DNA of 64,000 nt from Physcousia sp015060555 (GCA_015060555.1 SUYG01000023.1:25600-89599); one strand, 5' to 3'; shown: positions 51,860 to 60,495, counted from the first letter of the stretch. Made by a program: numbers and translations. Notes: a model not told the origin generated them from the sequence alone.

Positions 51860-52027
51860 TTATTCCTCGTCGCCCCAGATGTCCCAGTCGCCACGCTCGT
51901 TGGTGAGGGCCTGGTCGCCACTGATTGCCTTCTCTCCCTTCTCTTGATTGAAGTCGGAGATTGCACAAATTGTTTGCTGCTCAACAACCAAGACCTGTGT
52001 CATGGGTTGAATATATATCTTTTTCAT
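51860..52027 (-). CDS. Small Trp/acidic-tailed peptide 2
   Basis: A 55-residue peptide read directly from the minus strand, ATG at 52027, TAA at 51860-51862. N-terminus MKKIYIQPMTQVLVVEQQ, middle with charged residues (DFNQEKGEK), tail ERGDWDIWGDEE. It contains one Cys (TICAIS). It lies 74 bp after large gene 2 and 43 bp before large gene 3. It is shorter than the other ORFs of the region and easy to miss. Same architecture as peptides 1, 3 and 4. Function unknown. Confidence 0.8.
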   Translation of the reverse strand: MKKIYIQPMTQVLVVEQQTICAISDFNQEKGEKAISGDQALTNERGDWDIWGDEE

Positions 52028-52065
52028 AATCGTAATCTAATATTATGTTTTACTTCACCCTTGTT

Positions 52066-52085
52066 CCCCTCCCTGATGGGAGGGG
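52066..52085. repeat. GC-rich hairpin repeat between large gene 2 and peptide 2
   Basis: CCCCTCCC-TGAT-GGGAGGGG; flanks (CACCCTTGTT and GGTTAGGGG) match 43463-43482. Confidence 0.85.
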
Positions 52086-52101
52086 TTAGGGGTGGGCCTT
52101 T

Positions 52102-55100
52102 TTATTTTACCAAAACCTTCTTACCGTTCACGATGTTCACTCCCTTCTGGACCTTGCTCATGCGCTGACCAGCGAGATTGAAGATTTCACTTTGTGTATC
52201 TTCCATCTTACTGCTTACATCGCTAATTGCGACAGCATCACCGAAGTTAACCGTGAAGGCTTTAATGCCAGCACCAGAAGCAATCTTCAAGAATGCCTTA
52301 CCAGCGGCAATGGAACCTGATGATACGGGACGGAACTGAACCTGATGAGTAGGATAATCCTCAGCCTGTGCAAGGGCATACAGGGTATAACCGTCGAAGG
52401 CATCGTATGCTGTAGCGGCAGCAGCGTTACCTGTCAAGCTACCCTGATCAGTCGAAGAACTTGTAATAACAGGGATGTCGTATGTTCCAGCATCACCCTG
52501 CAGTACGACACCGGTGTTGGCCGGCACATCTGTTACGGGTGCCAGCGTAACTGTAGAACCTGCGACAGTAGCCGTGTAAGCGGTCAAACCTGTGCCATCG
52601 AAGTTAAGTGCATAGGGAGTGTAGAGCGTTGCCCAACCGAGAGAACCGAGGGTGACGGGAACCACAGGAACATATACTGCCACAGAATATATGTAACTAC
52701 TCTTCGTAGCATAGAATTCTGCGCTACCAGTTGCTGGTATTGTAAACGTGTAATTGGAATTAGCTAAAGAGACGAAGTCATCCTTCACAGCATTTGTTTT
52801 TGCATTAATGGCCCCATTAGCCGTGAACACAACAACAGAACCAGCAGGAAGGTTTGTTATTGCCATTGCCGCACCATTAAGGTTATAGGGCCAAAGGCCG
52901 GAATTATATTCTTTGCCTGCGCCATAATAACGGACCTGCCAAGAATCGTCATTTACGCCAAAATTAGAATTGAATCCTTCATCAGCTATATGAACATATC
53001 CATCAATAAGTGATTCACCTCTTGCAAGCACTTTGCCTCCAGCCCCGGCCTCCAAACTATTGGCTACAGCCTTGAAATCAGTTGACCAACTAAGTTGATA
53101 TTCTGCCAAATCAATATAGGATGGCGTTACAGACGACACATCTGAATTCCCATAACCAGCAGCCACTGACCAAGCCTCTAATGTTGAGCCAACAGGCACA
53201 ACAACATTAGAGCCACTTGCAACATTTGTTGATGCGCCACCATCAATAGAGTAAGTAATGGTTGCTACCGGGGAGAGTAGTTTATCCGACTGGTTTGTAT
53301 TCAACACCAATGTATAGCTACCTTCGGAATATGCACCAATTGTATAGGTGGGAGCATTAAGAGTAATTGTAGTACCAGCCTCAAAGAGCATATTCTCAGA
53401 CTCAGTGGAAGAACCCTTTGTTGCCTTCACCTTAATATATGTGTTCTCTGATATAACAAGAGATGTACCTGCTGTGTAGGTCTCGCCATTGTCTGTTGAA
53501 TAAGACAATGTAGCACCATCAGTTGCGCAAGCAAAAGACACAGTTCTGTTAATGCCATCAACTGCTGTAATGGTTGCCGTAGGAACTTCAACGACGTCAA
53601 GGTCTATTAACTGGCTTGATATGCTAGATGCTGTTGCGGCAGAAGAATTACTGATTGTAATAGCGTTGACTGTGCATGTTTCATCCACCACAAAGGGCTC
53701 TGTGTAAACTGTAGAAGAAGCGGTAGGGGTGGAACCATCCGTAGTGTAATATGTTGTAACACCACTCTTCAGATTTGAAGCCCCTGATGTAATCGTCACA
53801 GTGCCAGCGACAGATGAGATAGACGGAGCTGTCATAGTCTCTGTTGTTAGGGTCTTTATGACAATAGAAGATATCTTGCAACTTGTCTTTGCCTGGAAAC
53901 TAAGATTTCCTGCCACTGAGGCTGTAATCTCAGTACCTGACGTGTAGCCTGTCCACGCATTTGTGATTCCTGCCCAAGTAGGAACAGCGCCCCTGACCAT
54001 AATATCACCTTGCGAGAAATTAATAGTCACCTTGTCATTTGCCGACAGCCCAACGATTCCAACATGATCACCATTGGTTCTCTGAGCGTAAAGGCCAGCA
54101 GCCTCTATGGAAAACGTTCCTGCAAATTGGAAACTAAAACGATCAAATGCCTCGGGTAAATTAGAGGGATAATTATGGTTCACTGAATTAGCATTAAAGG
54201 CTCTTGTTCCGCTATTTGAAAGGGTTCTGGCAGAATAGGAAGTGAAATCATATGTAACGGTTGTGTAACCTAATTTATCTTCAATAACCTTTGCAATCTG
54301 AGCAGGAGTCAGCGCTACATCATAGACGGCGAAGTCATCGAACATAAAAGCTGCATCATTATCTCCCCAGTCCCAAGCCTGGTTACCACCAAGGCAGACA
54401 TATGTTAGGTTTGTAGCACTCTTGGTGAACATACCGCTTACATATTGTCCATCAGAACCATCAAGATTCCACTGGTTTTTCAGAACACCATCAAGGTAGA
54501 TGGTAGCCTGTGAAGCTGTCAGGGTCATAGTATAAAGATGCCAATTGCTGTCGTCAAGCCAGTTCCCACCAGATGTATATTCTGATGTATGGCTTCCGTC
54601 AACTTCCCAAGCGTTGGTGTTGTAAATGGTGTTCTTCCCATCCTTGTTCTGTGCAGGAGCAAAGTCGCACCATCCGTTATTGTTAATTTGCATAGTACCA
54701 CGACTGGGTAAACATATCATAGGTAAACCATTTGTTGGATTTGGGGCAGCGCTATAAGCAGCAAACAGAGGAGCGTATGTATAAGCATTTGCTGCACCGG
54801 CATTCTTTGCTGTCACCCAAAAGCTAATGGTCATAGCTGTTTTTCCACCATCATCAGTAAAATCTGAAAACACCGTAGATGGCAAGAGCAGATAATTTGA
54901 TCGAGGCAATGCAGATGCGGCATTACTGAAAACTTGGCCAAAACGTGTATCACCATCGTCTGTAAACGAGCCTGTACCTTGAATCGTCAGCCCTTCTGTT
55001 GACGAGAAGTCATTGAAATAAACAGGTGTAGGGTCTTGAGCCCACACATTTCCCACTCCCACGCATAGCACAGCTATCGCAAGAAGCGATTTGAGTAATT

Positions 55101-55110
55101 TTCTTTTCAT
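52102..55110 (-). CDS. Large secreted protein 2 (LamG and chitobiase-like domains)
   Basis: A 1002-residue protein with signal peptide (MKRKLLKSLLAIAVLCVGVGNVWA, then Q). Residues about 30-270 are a LamG/concanavalin-like sandwich (AMTISFWVTAKN, HLYTMTLTASQATIYLDGVLKN, AFMFDDFAVYDVALTPAQIAK). Next are a CBM-like segment, Ig/chitobiase-C-like repeats (YYTTDGSTPTASSTVYTEPF, about 455-475; YSTDNGETYTAG), and a C-terminal beta domain ending IFNLAGQRMSKVQKGVNIVNG then KKVLVK. It lacks the N-terminal module of the other three. Probably surface-exposed and glycan-binding; ligand unknown. Second large gene of operon A. Confidence 0.85.
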   Translation of the reverse strand: MKRKLLKSLLAIAVLCVGVGNVWAQDPTPVYFNDFSSTEGLTIQGTGSFTDDGDTRFGQVFSNAASALPRSNYLLLPSTVFSDFTDDGGKTAMTISFWVTAKNAGAANAYTYAPLFAAYSAAPNPTNGLPMICLPSRGTMQINNNGWCDFAPAQNKDGKNTIYNTNAWEVDGSHTSEYTSGGNWLDDSNWHLYTMTLTASQATIYLDGVLKNQWNLDGSDGQYVSGMFTKSATNLTYVCLGGNQAWDWGDNDAAFMFDDFAVYDVALTPAQIAKVIEDKLGYTTVTYDFTSYSARTLSNSGTRAFNANSVNHNYPSNLPEAFDRFSFQFAGTFSIEAAGLYAQRTNGDHVGIVGLSANDKVTINFSQGDIMVRGAVPTWAGITNAWTGYTSGTEITASVAGNLSFQAKTSCKISSIVIKTLTTETMTAPSISSVAGTVTITSGASNLKSGVTTYYTTDGSTPTASSTVYTEPFVVDETCTVNAITISNSSAATASSISSQLIDLDVVEVPTATITAVDGINRTVSFACATDGATLSYSTDNGETYTAGTSLVISENTYIKVKATKGSSTESENMLFEAGTTITLNAPTYTIGAYSEGSYTLVLNTNQSDKLLSPVATITYSIDGGASTNVASGSNVVVPVGSTLEAWSVAAGYGNSDVSSVTPSYIDLAEYQLSWSTDFKAVANSLEAGAGGKVLARGESLIDGYVHIADEGFNSNFGVNDDSWQVRYYGAGKEYNSGLWPYNLNGAAMAITNLPAGSVVVFTANGAINAKTNAVKDDFVSLANSNYTFTIPATGSAEFYATKSSYIYSVAVYVPVVPVTLGSLGWATLYTPYALNFDGTGLTAYTATVAGSTVTLAPVTDVPANTGVVLQGDAGTYDIPVITSSSTDQGSLTGNAAAATAYDAFDGYTLYALAQAEDYPTHQVQFRPVSSGSIAAGKAFLKIASGAGIKAFTVNFGDAVAISDVSSKMEDTQSEIFNLAGQRMSKVQKGVNIVNGKKVLVK

Positions 55111-55153
55111 TTGTTATTGATTTTGTAGTTAGTTATGTGTCATGAATTAGTTC

Positions 55154-55324
55154 TTATTCATCATCGTCGCTCCAGACGTTCCAGGAGCCGGAGGATTTGG
55201 TGTCCATGCCACCAGTTTTCTCCGCTTTCTCCTCTGATACTTTGGGGCCACTTTCAGCCAACATGTTCTCTACGTTTAATGCCACGCTAACCATTGCGGG
55301 ACTGATATATGCTTTCTTTTCCAT
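55154..55324 (-). CDS. Small Trp/acidic-tailed peptide 1
   Basis: A 56-residue peptide, ATG at 55324, TAA at 55154-55156. N-terminus MEKKAYISPAMVSVALNVE, then NMLAESG, a Lys/Glu-rich middle and the tail SSGSWNVWSDDDE. Its tail is the most diverged of the four (WNVWS instead of WDIWG), with the spacing kept. It lies 62 bp after large gene 1 and 43 bp before large gene 2. The 43-bp gap to the following large gene is the same as for peptide 2. Function unknown. Confidence 0.8.
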   Translation of the reverse strand: MEKKAYISPAMVSVALNVENMLAESGPKVSEEKAEKTGGMDTKSSGSWNVWSDDDE

Positions 55325-55386
55325 CTCAATAATTTACTATTTGACAATTTACGATTTACTATTTATTTCTCAATTTAGCAAATTGG

Positions 55387-58300
55387 TTATTTGACGAGAA
55401 CCTTCTTACCGTTCACGATGTTCACACCCTTCTGAGCCTTGCTTAGGCGCTGGCCAGCGAGGTTGTAGATCTCTGTGTTCTCATTCTCAGCAGTCTCGAT
55501 GGCATTGATTGCCGTGGGATCTTCGGGGAACAAGAAGGCTTTAACATGTGTAGCGGGAAGCGTCAGATAACACTTATAAGGAGTTCCAGGGAAGTCGGCA
55601 TCCTCCACTTTGTAGAAGGCCTGTACGTCATCCTTTGTCTGGAGCACATAATAAGAGTTCGAGGCATCGCTGACGGGGATATAAGCATTTGTATATACAC
55701 CTGTCAGCAGGCCTACAGTATAGCTGCTCTCCTCTGCAACACTAAATCCAGATATTGTCTTACTGAAATCCGATCCACCATTATTCTTGATGATATATGG
55801 TGTGTTGGCTTCAGGCGTTGAGACTTCTTCAATTTGCGTATAGCTATTGTTGACGGAAGCGCAGCTATAGAACTTGATATTGTCAAATCCTGTAGATACA
55901 TCAGGAGTGAAGGGGAAGATGACGGTTCCATACTTACCTGCTTTGCAGGAAACGGTGACCTCAGCTTGGGTGGCCTCAGCAATACTCCATGAAGTATATG
56001 CATTATCAGTATAGAAATCACCGCCATTGGAGCCTAACTTCTTATTATCGCATTCGGTATTAAGCATGTTGAATACATTCGCCGTAGTAGTTGCTTTAAT
56101 TGTTATAGGCAATGCTGTCTTTCCACCCTCGCCTGCTACGAATGAGCGAATACCATAAGTACCAGTACCACCCTCACCATATTGTGCACGAGTACAGATA
56201 TAGCGCGTGTTACCGTCGAAGTCTTCAAAACTCATGGTGTAAGTGTTGCCACTGACCTGCGTGAACGTGAACGTTTGTGCCATATAGTCACCGGCAGCCT
56301 TAAATGGCATACCATAACCACCTTCTGTGGAAGCTGTTTGATATGTCAGTGTGCCTCTATCAGCCAAAGTCAACTTATAACGCGTCCCACCAGTAGGAGC
56401 GTTCAGGGTTACCCCTTCATACGTAGTAATCGCCGTCTGCAAGGTTGAGTTAGCGCTTAGGACTTCCTCGTATGTTGAGGATGCGTTGTCATATACACCT
56501 TGCGCCGTGGCGATTGCGTTGCTGAACGTTGTGCCGGCAGCCGTAGGAATCTGGAATACTCCAGAGCCTACATTTGCTCCGCTATTATATAGAGTATTGG
56601 CGTCATTAATCGTCGATAGTAAAACAGCCTTGGCTTCGGGGGTCGGATCTGAATAATTCACATCGCGGAAAGACAGCCAGCTGATATTGCTTCCAGATGC
56701 CACGTCGAATGTCAAGACGAGATTCCCATCTCCATCTGCTTGTCCAATAGCAGAGAATTGACCGACATATCGTGGCGTCGTTGATATTTGTGTTCCTGCT
56801 GTTACATCAACTTTATCACCGCTTCCCACCTGCATCGTAATGCTGTTTGCAACCTTTGTGGAAGAGTTGGTTTCACGCACACGAACCTTGGCTGTTACTT
56901 TATAGTATTTGTTGGCTGTCAGGCCCGATAATGCACCTACAATCGTTGTGGGTGAGATAACTAAGTTGTCAGCCACCCAATATTCATAGAAGGGGTTAGC
57001 GAAGCCATTGGAATTATCTTCGGTTGACCGCGTATTGATGTAAAGATTAGTATGATTGGCCGCGGCATCAGTGCCATCAAATGTCCATCCGGGGATCAAT
57101 AAGTCGTTGGCTGTGTTGTTATCATAACGCTGATCTCCTTCATAACTAGCAACTTTATACGTCAAACCATCAGCTGTTGCATCTGCGAGGGTTCTAGCAT
57201 CGTATGCTGTCTTATAAGTTCCATAAACACTGGCGTAAGCCGTCGGTGTATAGAAATTCGTAGTAGCAAGCACAGCTTCAACACTTTCGAGGTACGTTTT
57301 TGCTTTTGCGTAAGCTGCCACAGAAGTCTTTGCTGCAGCAATAGCATCCATAGCATCAATGTAGTTTTCGATAGTCTTATTGTCGTTGTAAGTGCTTACA
57401 GCATTCTGTTGTGCCGTATTAACGACGGCATTCATTATTCCGCTTGCAGCTGTGAGGTCTTCTGTCAGGCTGCTTGCAATGTATGTCAGGCGGAAGTTGT
57501 CGACCTTATAGAATGCGCTGGCTGCAGTCTTTGCCTGGATGGTCAAGTTTCCAGGACTTGCCAATGTCACATATGTTGTTACTTTTACACCAGTCTCCTT
57601 GCCTTCAGAAGGAGCAGTTCCTGTTACGTCATTAGCAATCAGTTGCAGTGTTTGACCTTCGAATGCACCCATCACCGCCGTTAACTTATAAATACCTGCG
57701 GGCATATTGCTAAGAGTTTGAGAAATAGTGTAGCCCGTGCCGTCGCCGTCCCAGGTGTTGAAAAGTTTGTCGCCATCCACATTTGACATTGTGTACGTGG
57801 GGTTGGAATTCAAATGCACTTTCGTATCATTGTTCGTACTTCCCAAAGTCCAACCTGTGGCACCTACATGCCCGTCGTCATCTGTTTCAAATGAAGGATT
57901 CGTGATACGACTCGTCATATCCAACTTATATCGGGGAATGCGGTAGATGAGGAATGAACCTTTTTCAGCATCGTTTTTGTTACCTGCCATCTTTTTTCCA
58001 TTCATGTATCCTTCTCCGGGAGTCCACAGGCCCCAATAACTACCAGAATTAGAGTCTCCAGAATAGGACGTCCAAGTCTTGATGTTCCAAGCGTTGTCGG
58101 CATACTCAAATACCAACCGACAATCATCGTCAACCGAGGGCTGGTCCTTGGCAACCAAATCGTATGCAGCATTATTCTCTGCATGATAATAGGCATTGGT
58201 GTTTCCAGCTTTCATCACGAAATAGTTTTCGCTGTTGTAGCTGTAGTTCTCAATATTAAAGAGGTAGGCGGAATTACTCAATGGATTGGTCCCGTTAAGA

Positions 58301-58935
58301 TAGTACCCATGACCTGTAGAAGCATCAGTCTGAACCATCAGTCCTGCAGCATTGGCGCTGAAGATAGCAAAGAAATAATCCTCAGGATTGGTCTGTAACT
58401 CAGAAATAGATGTTACTCTCTCCCAGCCTTTTGATGATTGAACATAATTAGCTCCTGCTACTCCGGCGCAGAACGTTGACATAGATGTCATTGCTTCCTC
58501 GCATGCGATGAATTGCCAGTTACGGTCATAAAATTTATTGTTTTGCTGAAAAGTTCCATCTGGACACATCCAGCGATCGTAGTCCGAATGTTTGCTTTTT
58601 AATTGATAGCCATATTGACCATCAGCACTACCCTCAAAAGTGAAATTAACGCCTTCTGTTTGCCAAGGCTTTTGTGTTCCATTATCGTGATGGATTCTAT
58701 ACGTTGTACCCTCATACACATAAGCAAGTTTGTAGCCTGATTCAATTGTTATAGGGGTTGCGTTAGCTATACCTTCGACGACCTCATATTTATCACTCGC
58801 TCTGTGCCAATATTTACCCGTTCCCATATTATATAGGTAATAGGTACGGCCGACTTGAGGCACGACACTCGTATATGCCCACACTCCTACCGAGCAAATT
58901 AATGCTACGGCCAATAGAAGTAATTTTTGTTTCAT
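55387..58935 (-). CDS. Large secreted protein 1
   Basis: A 1182-residue protein with signal peptide (MKQKLLLLAVALICSVGVWA). An N-terminal ricin/lectin-like part (about 25-160, YYLYNMGTGKYWHRAS) is followed by the module shared with proteins 3 and 4 (about 175-345, KGWERVTSISELQTNPEDYFF). Then come a CBM-like domain (about 350-485, ITNPSFETDDDG), helical segments (about 490-600), a second CBM (about 610-770), a FIVAR-like helix pair, another lectin-like part (RYKLTLADRGTLTYQ) and the tail EIYNLAGQRLSKAQKGVNIVNG then KKVLVK. The start at 58935 is chosen for the signal peptide; the longer frame runs back toward the structured leader. First gene of operon A. Confidence 0.85.
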   Translation of the reverse strand: MKQKLLLLAVALICSVGVWAYTSVVPQVGRTYYLYNMGTGKYWHRASDKYEVVEGIANATPITIESGYKLAYVYEGTTYRIHHDNGTQKPWQTEGVNFTFEGSADGQYGYQLKSKHSDYDRWMCPDGTFQQNNKFYDRNWQFIACEEAMTSMSTFCAGVAGANYVQSSKGWERVTSISELQTNPEDYFFAIFSANAAGLMVQTDASTGHGYYLNGTNPLSNSAYLFNIENYSYNSENYFVMKAGNTNAYYHAENNAAYDLVAKDQPSVDDDCRLVFEYADNAWNIKTWTSYSGDSNSGSYWGLWTPGEGYMNGKKMAGNKNDAEKGSFLIYRIPRYKLDMTSRITNPSFETDDDGHVGATGWTLGSTNNDTKVHLNSNPTYTMSNVDGDKLFNTWDGDGTGYTISQTLSNMPAGIYKLTAVMGAFEGQTLQLIANDVTGTAPSEGKETGVKVTTYVTLASPGNLTIQAKTAASAFYKVDNFRLTYIASSLTEDLTAASGIMNAVVNTAQQNAVSTYNDNKTIENYIDAMDAIAAAKTSVAAYAKAKTYLESVEAVLATTNFYTPTAYASVYGTYKTAYDARTLADATADGLTYKVASYEGDQRYDNNTANDLLIPGWTFDGTDAAANHTNLYINTRSTEDNSNGFANPFYEYWVADNLVISPTTIVGALSGLTANKYYKVTAKVRVRETNSSTKVANSITMQVGSGDKVDVTAGTQISTTPRYVGQFSAIGQADGDGNLVLTFDVASGSNISWLSFRDVNYSDPTPEAKAVLLSTINDANTLYNSGANVGSGVFQIPTAAGTTFSNAIATAQGVYDNASSTYEEVLSANSTLQTAITTYEGVTLNAPTGGTRYKLTLADRGTLTYQTASTEGGYGMPFKAAGDYMAQTFTFTQVSGNTYTMSFEDFDGNTRYICTRAQYGEGGTGTYGIRSFVAGEGGKTALPITIKATTTANVFNMLNTECDNKKLGSNGGDFYTDNAYTSWSIAEATQAEVTVSCKAGKYGTVIFPFTPDVSTGFDNIKFYSCASVNNSYTQIEEVSTPEANTPYIIKNNGGSDFSKTISGFSVAEESSYTVGLLTGVYTNAYIPVSDASNSYYVLQTKDDVQAFYKVEDADFPGTPYKCYLTLPATHVKAFLFPEDPTAINAIETAENENTEIYNLAGQRLSKAQKGVNIVNGKKVLVK

Positions 58936-59000
58936 AAATATAATTATGTTAGTTGATTCTATGACTATGGTTCGGTGGGTCGTTGCTAAACTATAGGCAT

Positions 59001-59147
59001 AGAAAAAGCGCAGACCTGCCATATCTCTGCCAGGCCTACCACAGCCTCTAATCCGTTATGGAGAAGTCTACGCTTGCGCATGGGCTCCTGAACGGATTAG
59101 TTTTCAGCTCGTTAAAATCTCTAGACGAGGTGGTAGTTCGGCAGAGA
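59001..59147 (-). ncRNA. Structured leader RNA A (candidate attenuator/riboswitch-like element)
   Basis: 5' UTR of operon A, minus strand. Closing helix TCTCTGCC / GGCAGAGA (59147-59140 with 59031-59024), then CTACCAC / GTGGTAG (59136-59130 with 59042-59036). Inside: a hairpin CTCGT / ACGAG and a long arm with a perfect 10-bp helix CTAATCCGTT / AACGGATTAG, then GGAG / CTCC. The 3' hairpin AGGCCTG / CAGGTCT (59037-59012) precedes GCGCTTTTTC. The same helices form in leader B with different bases in the long arm. The loop of the 3' hairpin is the GGCAGAGA strand, so a pseudoknot or switching is possible. Confidence 0.75.
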
Positions 59148-59198
59148 ATTTGAGCAAATAAGATAGTTCGCACCGCCTTTTTCGGGCATAATGCGGGG

Positions 59199-59229
59199 CA
59201 AAAGTAGGGATAAATTCAATAAAGTCAAA
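59199..59229 (-). promoter_or_regulatory. Near-consensus promoter of secreted-protein operon A
   Basis: The minus strand reads TTTG (59229-59226), 19 bp spacer, TACTTTTG (59206-59199). The inferred leader is about 255 nt, unusually long. Confidence 0.85.
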
Positions 59230-59623
59230 GGAAATACGGTATTTTTTGGGTGTCAGAGCCAAAAATTATAAAAAACATAAATAACGGGGAAGGTAAATCG
59301 GAGATGAATGGGAACATAAATCGGACTTAAATCTGAACATAAATCAAATGAACACGAATGGGCATGATGAATGGGAACATAAATCGGACTTAAATCTGAA
59401 CTTAAATGTATCTCACACAGATTGCACGGATGACACAGATGTTCACACTCTCGGTGAAATGAATAACGCCCTGGTGGGCTGGAAGGCTCTTGGGCTGGCC
59501 ATCTTGAAAGCGAGCTTTCAGAGTGGCAGACCACAGAACCTTCTACGGCTAACGGCCACAGCCGTATGCTTATTCATTTCCCCGCCCACGCAGAGATTTA
59601 AGTTTAGATTCGATTTGATTTAA

Positions 59624-59766
59624 GTTCCATTCGTCATTGACCTTCGGTCGAGCCTGCTCACGCTCGGGAAAGTTCAAGCGAGCTTGACTCTCCTCTCGCT
59701 TAATCGCAGCCTTCATCATTCTTCATTCTTCACTCGCCAGTCCTCGAGTCTTTTCTAACCACAGAG
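59624..59766. repeat. Long direct repeat, copy 1
   Basis: GTTCCATTCGTCATTGACCT through TTTTCTAACCACAGAG. It matches 60156-60291 almost base for base; copy 1 has an extra TTCTTCATTC-type insertion. Confidence 0.9.
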
Positions 59767-59812
59767 GCGCAGAGGACAAGGAGGTTCCTCGCACTCGATA
59801 TAAAGGATCGAT

Positions 59813-59876
59813 TTTTCTCACTGGTGAGAAAACATTTTGCCACTGGTGGCAAAACGTTTTGCCATCAGTGGCAAAA
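59813..59876. repeat. Three consecutive inverted repeats with related arms
   Basis: TTTTCTCAC-TG-GTGAGAAAA, TTTTGCCAC-TG-GTGGCAAAA and TTTTGCCA-TCAG-TGGCAAAA, separated by two bases each (CA, CG). Confidence 0.9.
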
Positions 59877-60155
59877 GCCATAACATCATATCCTTTCAGC
59901 TGGAAGGCCTTGTTCTTTCAGCTGGAAGGCCTTGCTCTCCCGCCAAACATACAACTCATTTTTCCCAGATGCAATATGCGTGAATTGTTAATAAATTGTT
60001 AAATCCCTCATCTTCTCGGCCTATCTACACCCGATCTATCACCCATCTACTCACCTTATATTCTGAATGTTAACGGCCACTGGTGATAGTGTGATGGATT
60101 CTTTGGGCAATCTGTGTGAGAAACACATTTATGTTCAGATTTATGTCAGATTTAT

Positions 60156-60291
60156 GTTCCATTCGTCATTGACCTTCGGTCGAGCCTGCTCACGCTCGGG
60201 AAAGTTCAAGCGAGCTTGACTCTCCTCTCGCTTAATCGCAGCCTTCATCACTCGTCACTCGCCAGTCCTCGAGTCTTTTCTAACCACAGAG
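60156..60291. repeat. Long direct repeat, copy 2
   Basis: Second copy of 59624-59766, same orientation, about 530 bp apart. Includes the inner inverted pieces TCGGTCGAGC and GCTCACGCTCGGG. Confidence 0.9.
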
Positions 60292-60414
60292 TCACAGAGG
60301 AACAAAGGCCTGTCCTGTTGCTGTCATGATCTGGAAGTACGGAGAGCCAGCCTAAACGCTACGCGGGGTTTAGGCTTAGGCAGAGGTCACGGAGGCTGCG
60401 CAATAGAACCAAGG

Positions 60415-60492
60415 TCAAATAATCATCCAGTTTTCCAAGCGCAATGCGGGTATTCGCTCAAAATGACGGATATTGCCGGACACCAGAATCAA
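60415..60492 (-). pseudogene. C-terminal remnant of a VapC-like PIN-domain toxin
   Basis: The minus strand encodes SGNIRHFERIPALRLENWMII then stop, the typical end of a VapC PIN protein (NxxHFxRIPxLxxENW). It follows the small antitoxin-like gene immediately; the catalytic acidic residues and the first roughly 110 residues of a VapC are missing. Confidence 0.7.
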
Positions 60493-60495
60493 ATA

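Larger units (their letters stand above)
59230..60414. other. Repeat-rich spacer without a supported gene
   Basis: About 1.2 kb between operon A and the antitoxin remnant. It contains AACATAAATCGGACTTAAATCTG units (59286-59405), a CACAGATTGCACGGATG fragment (59413), the two long direct repeats, the triple inverted repeats, and a doubled TTTCAGCTGGAAGGCCTTG (59899-59935). Short open frames here are composed of repeat sequence and show no domain. Confidence 0.6.

Noticed and set aside
43241..55324. Bacteriocin with double-glycine leader
   Set aside because: The four peptides lack a GG processing site, and no C39 peptidase/ABC transporter or modification enzyme is nearby.
59001..59147. Cobalamin riboswitch
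   Set aside because: AGACCTGCC resembles part of the B12 box, but the rest of the cobalamin core is absent and the element precedes surface-protein genes; helix layout differs.
59348..59623. A 91-codon plus-strand frame in the repeat spacer
   Set aside because: Composed of repeat units; no recognisable domain or ribosome-binding context.
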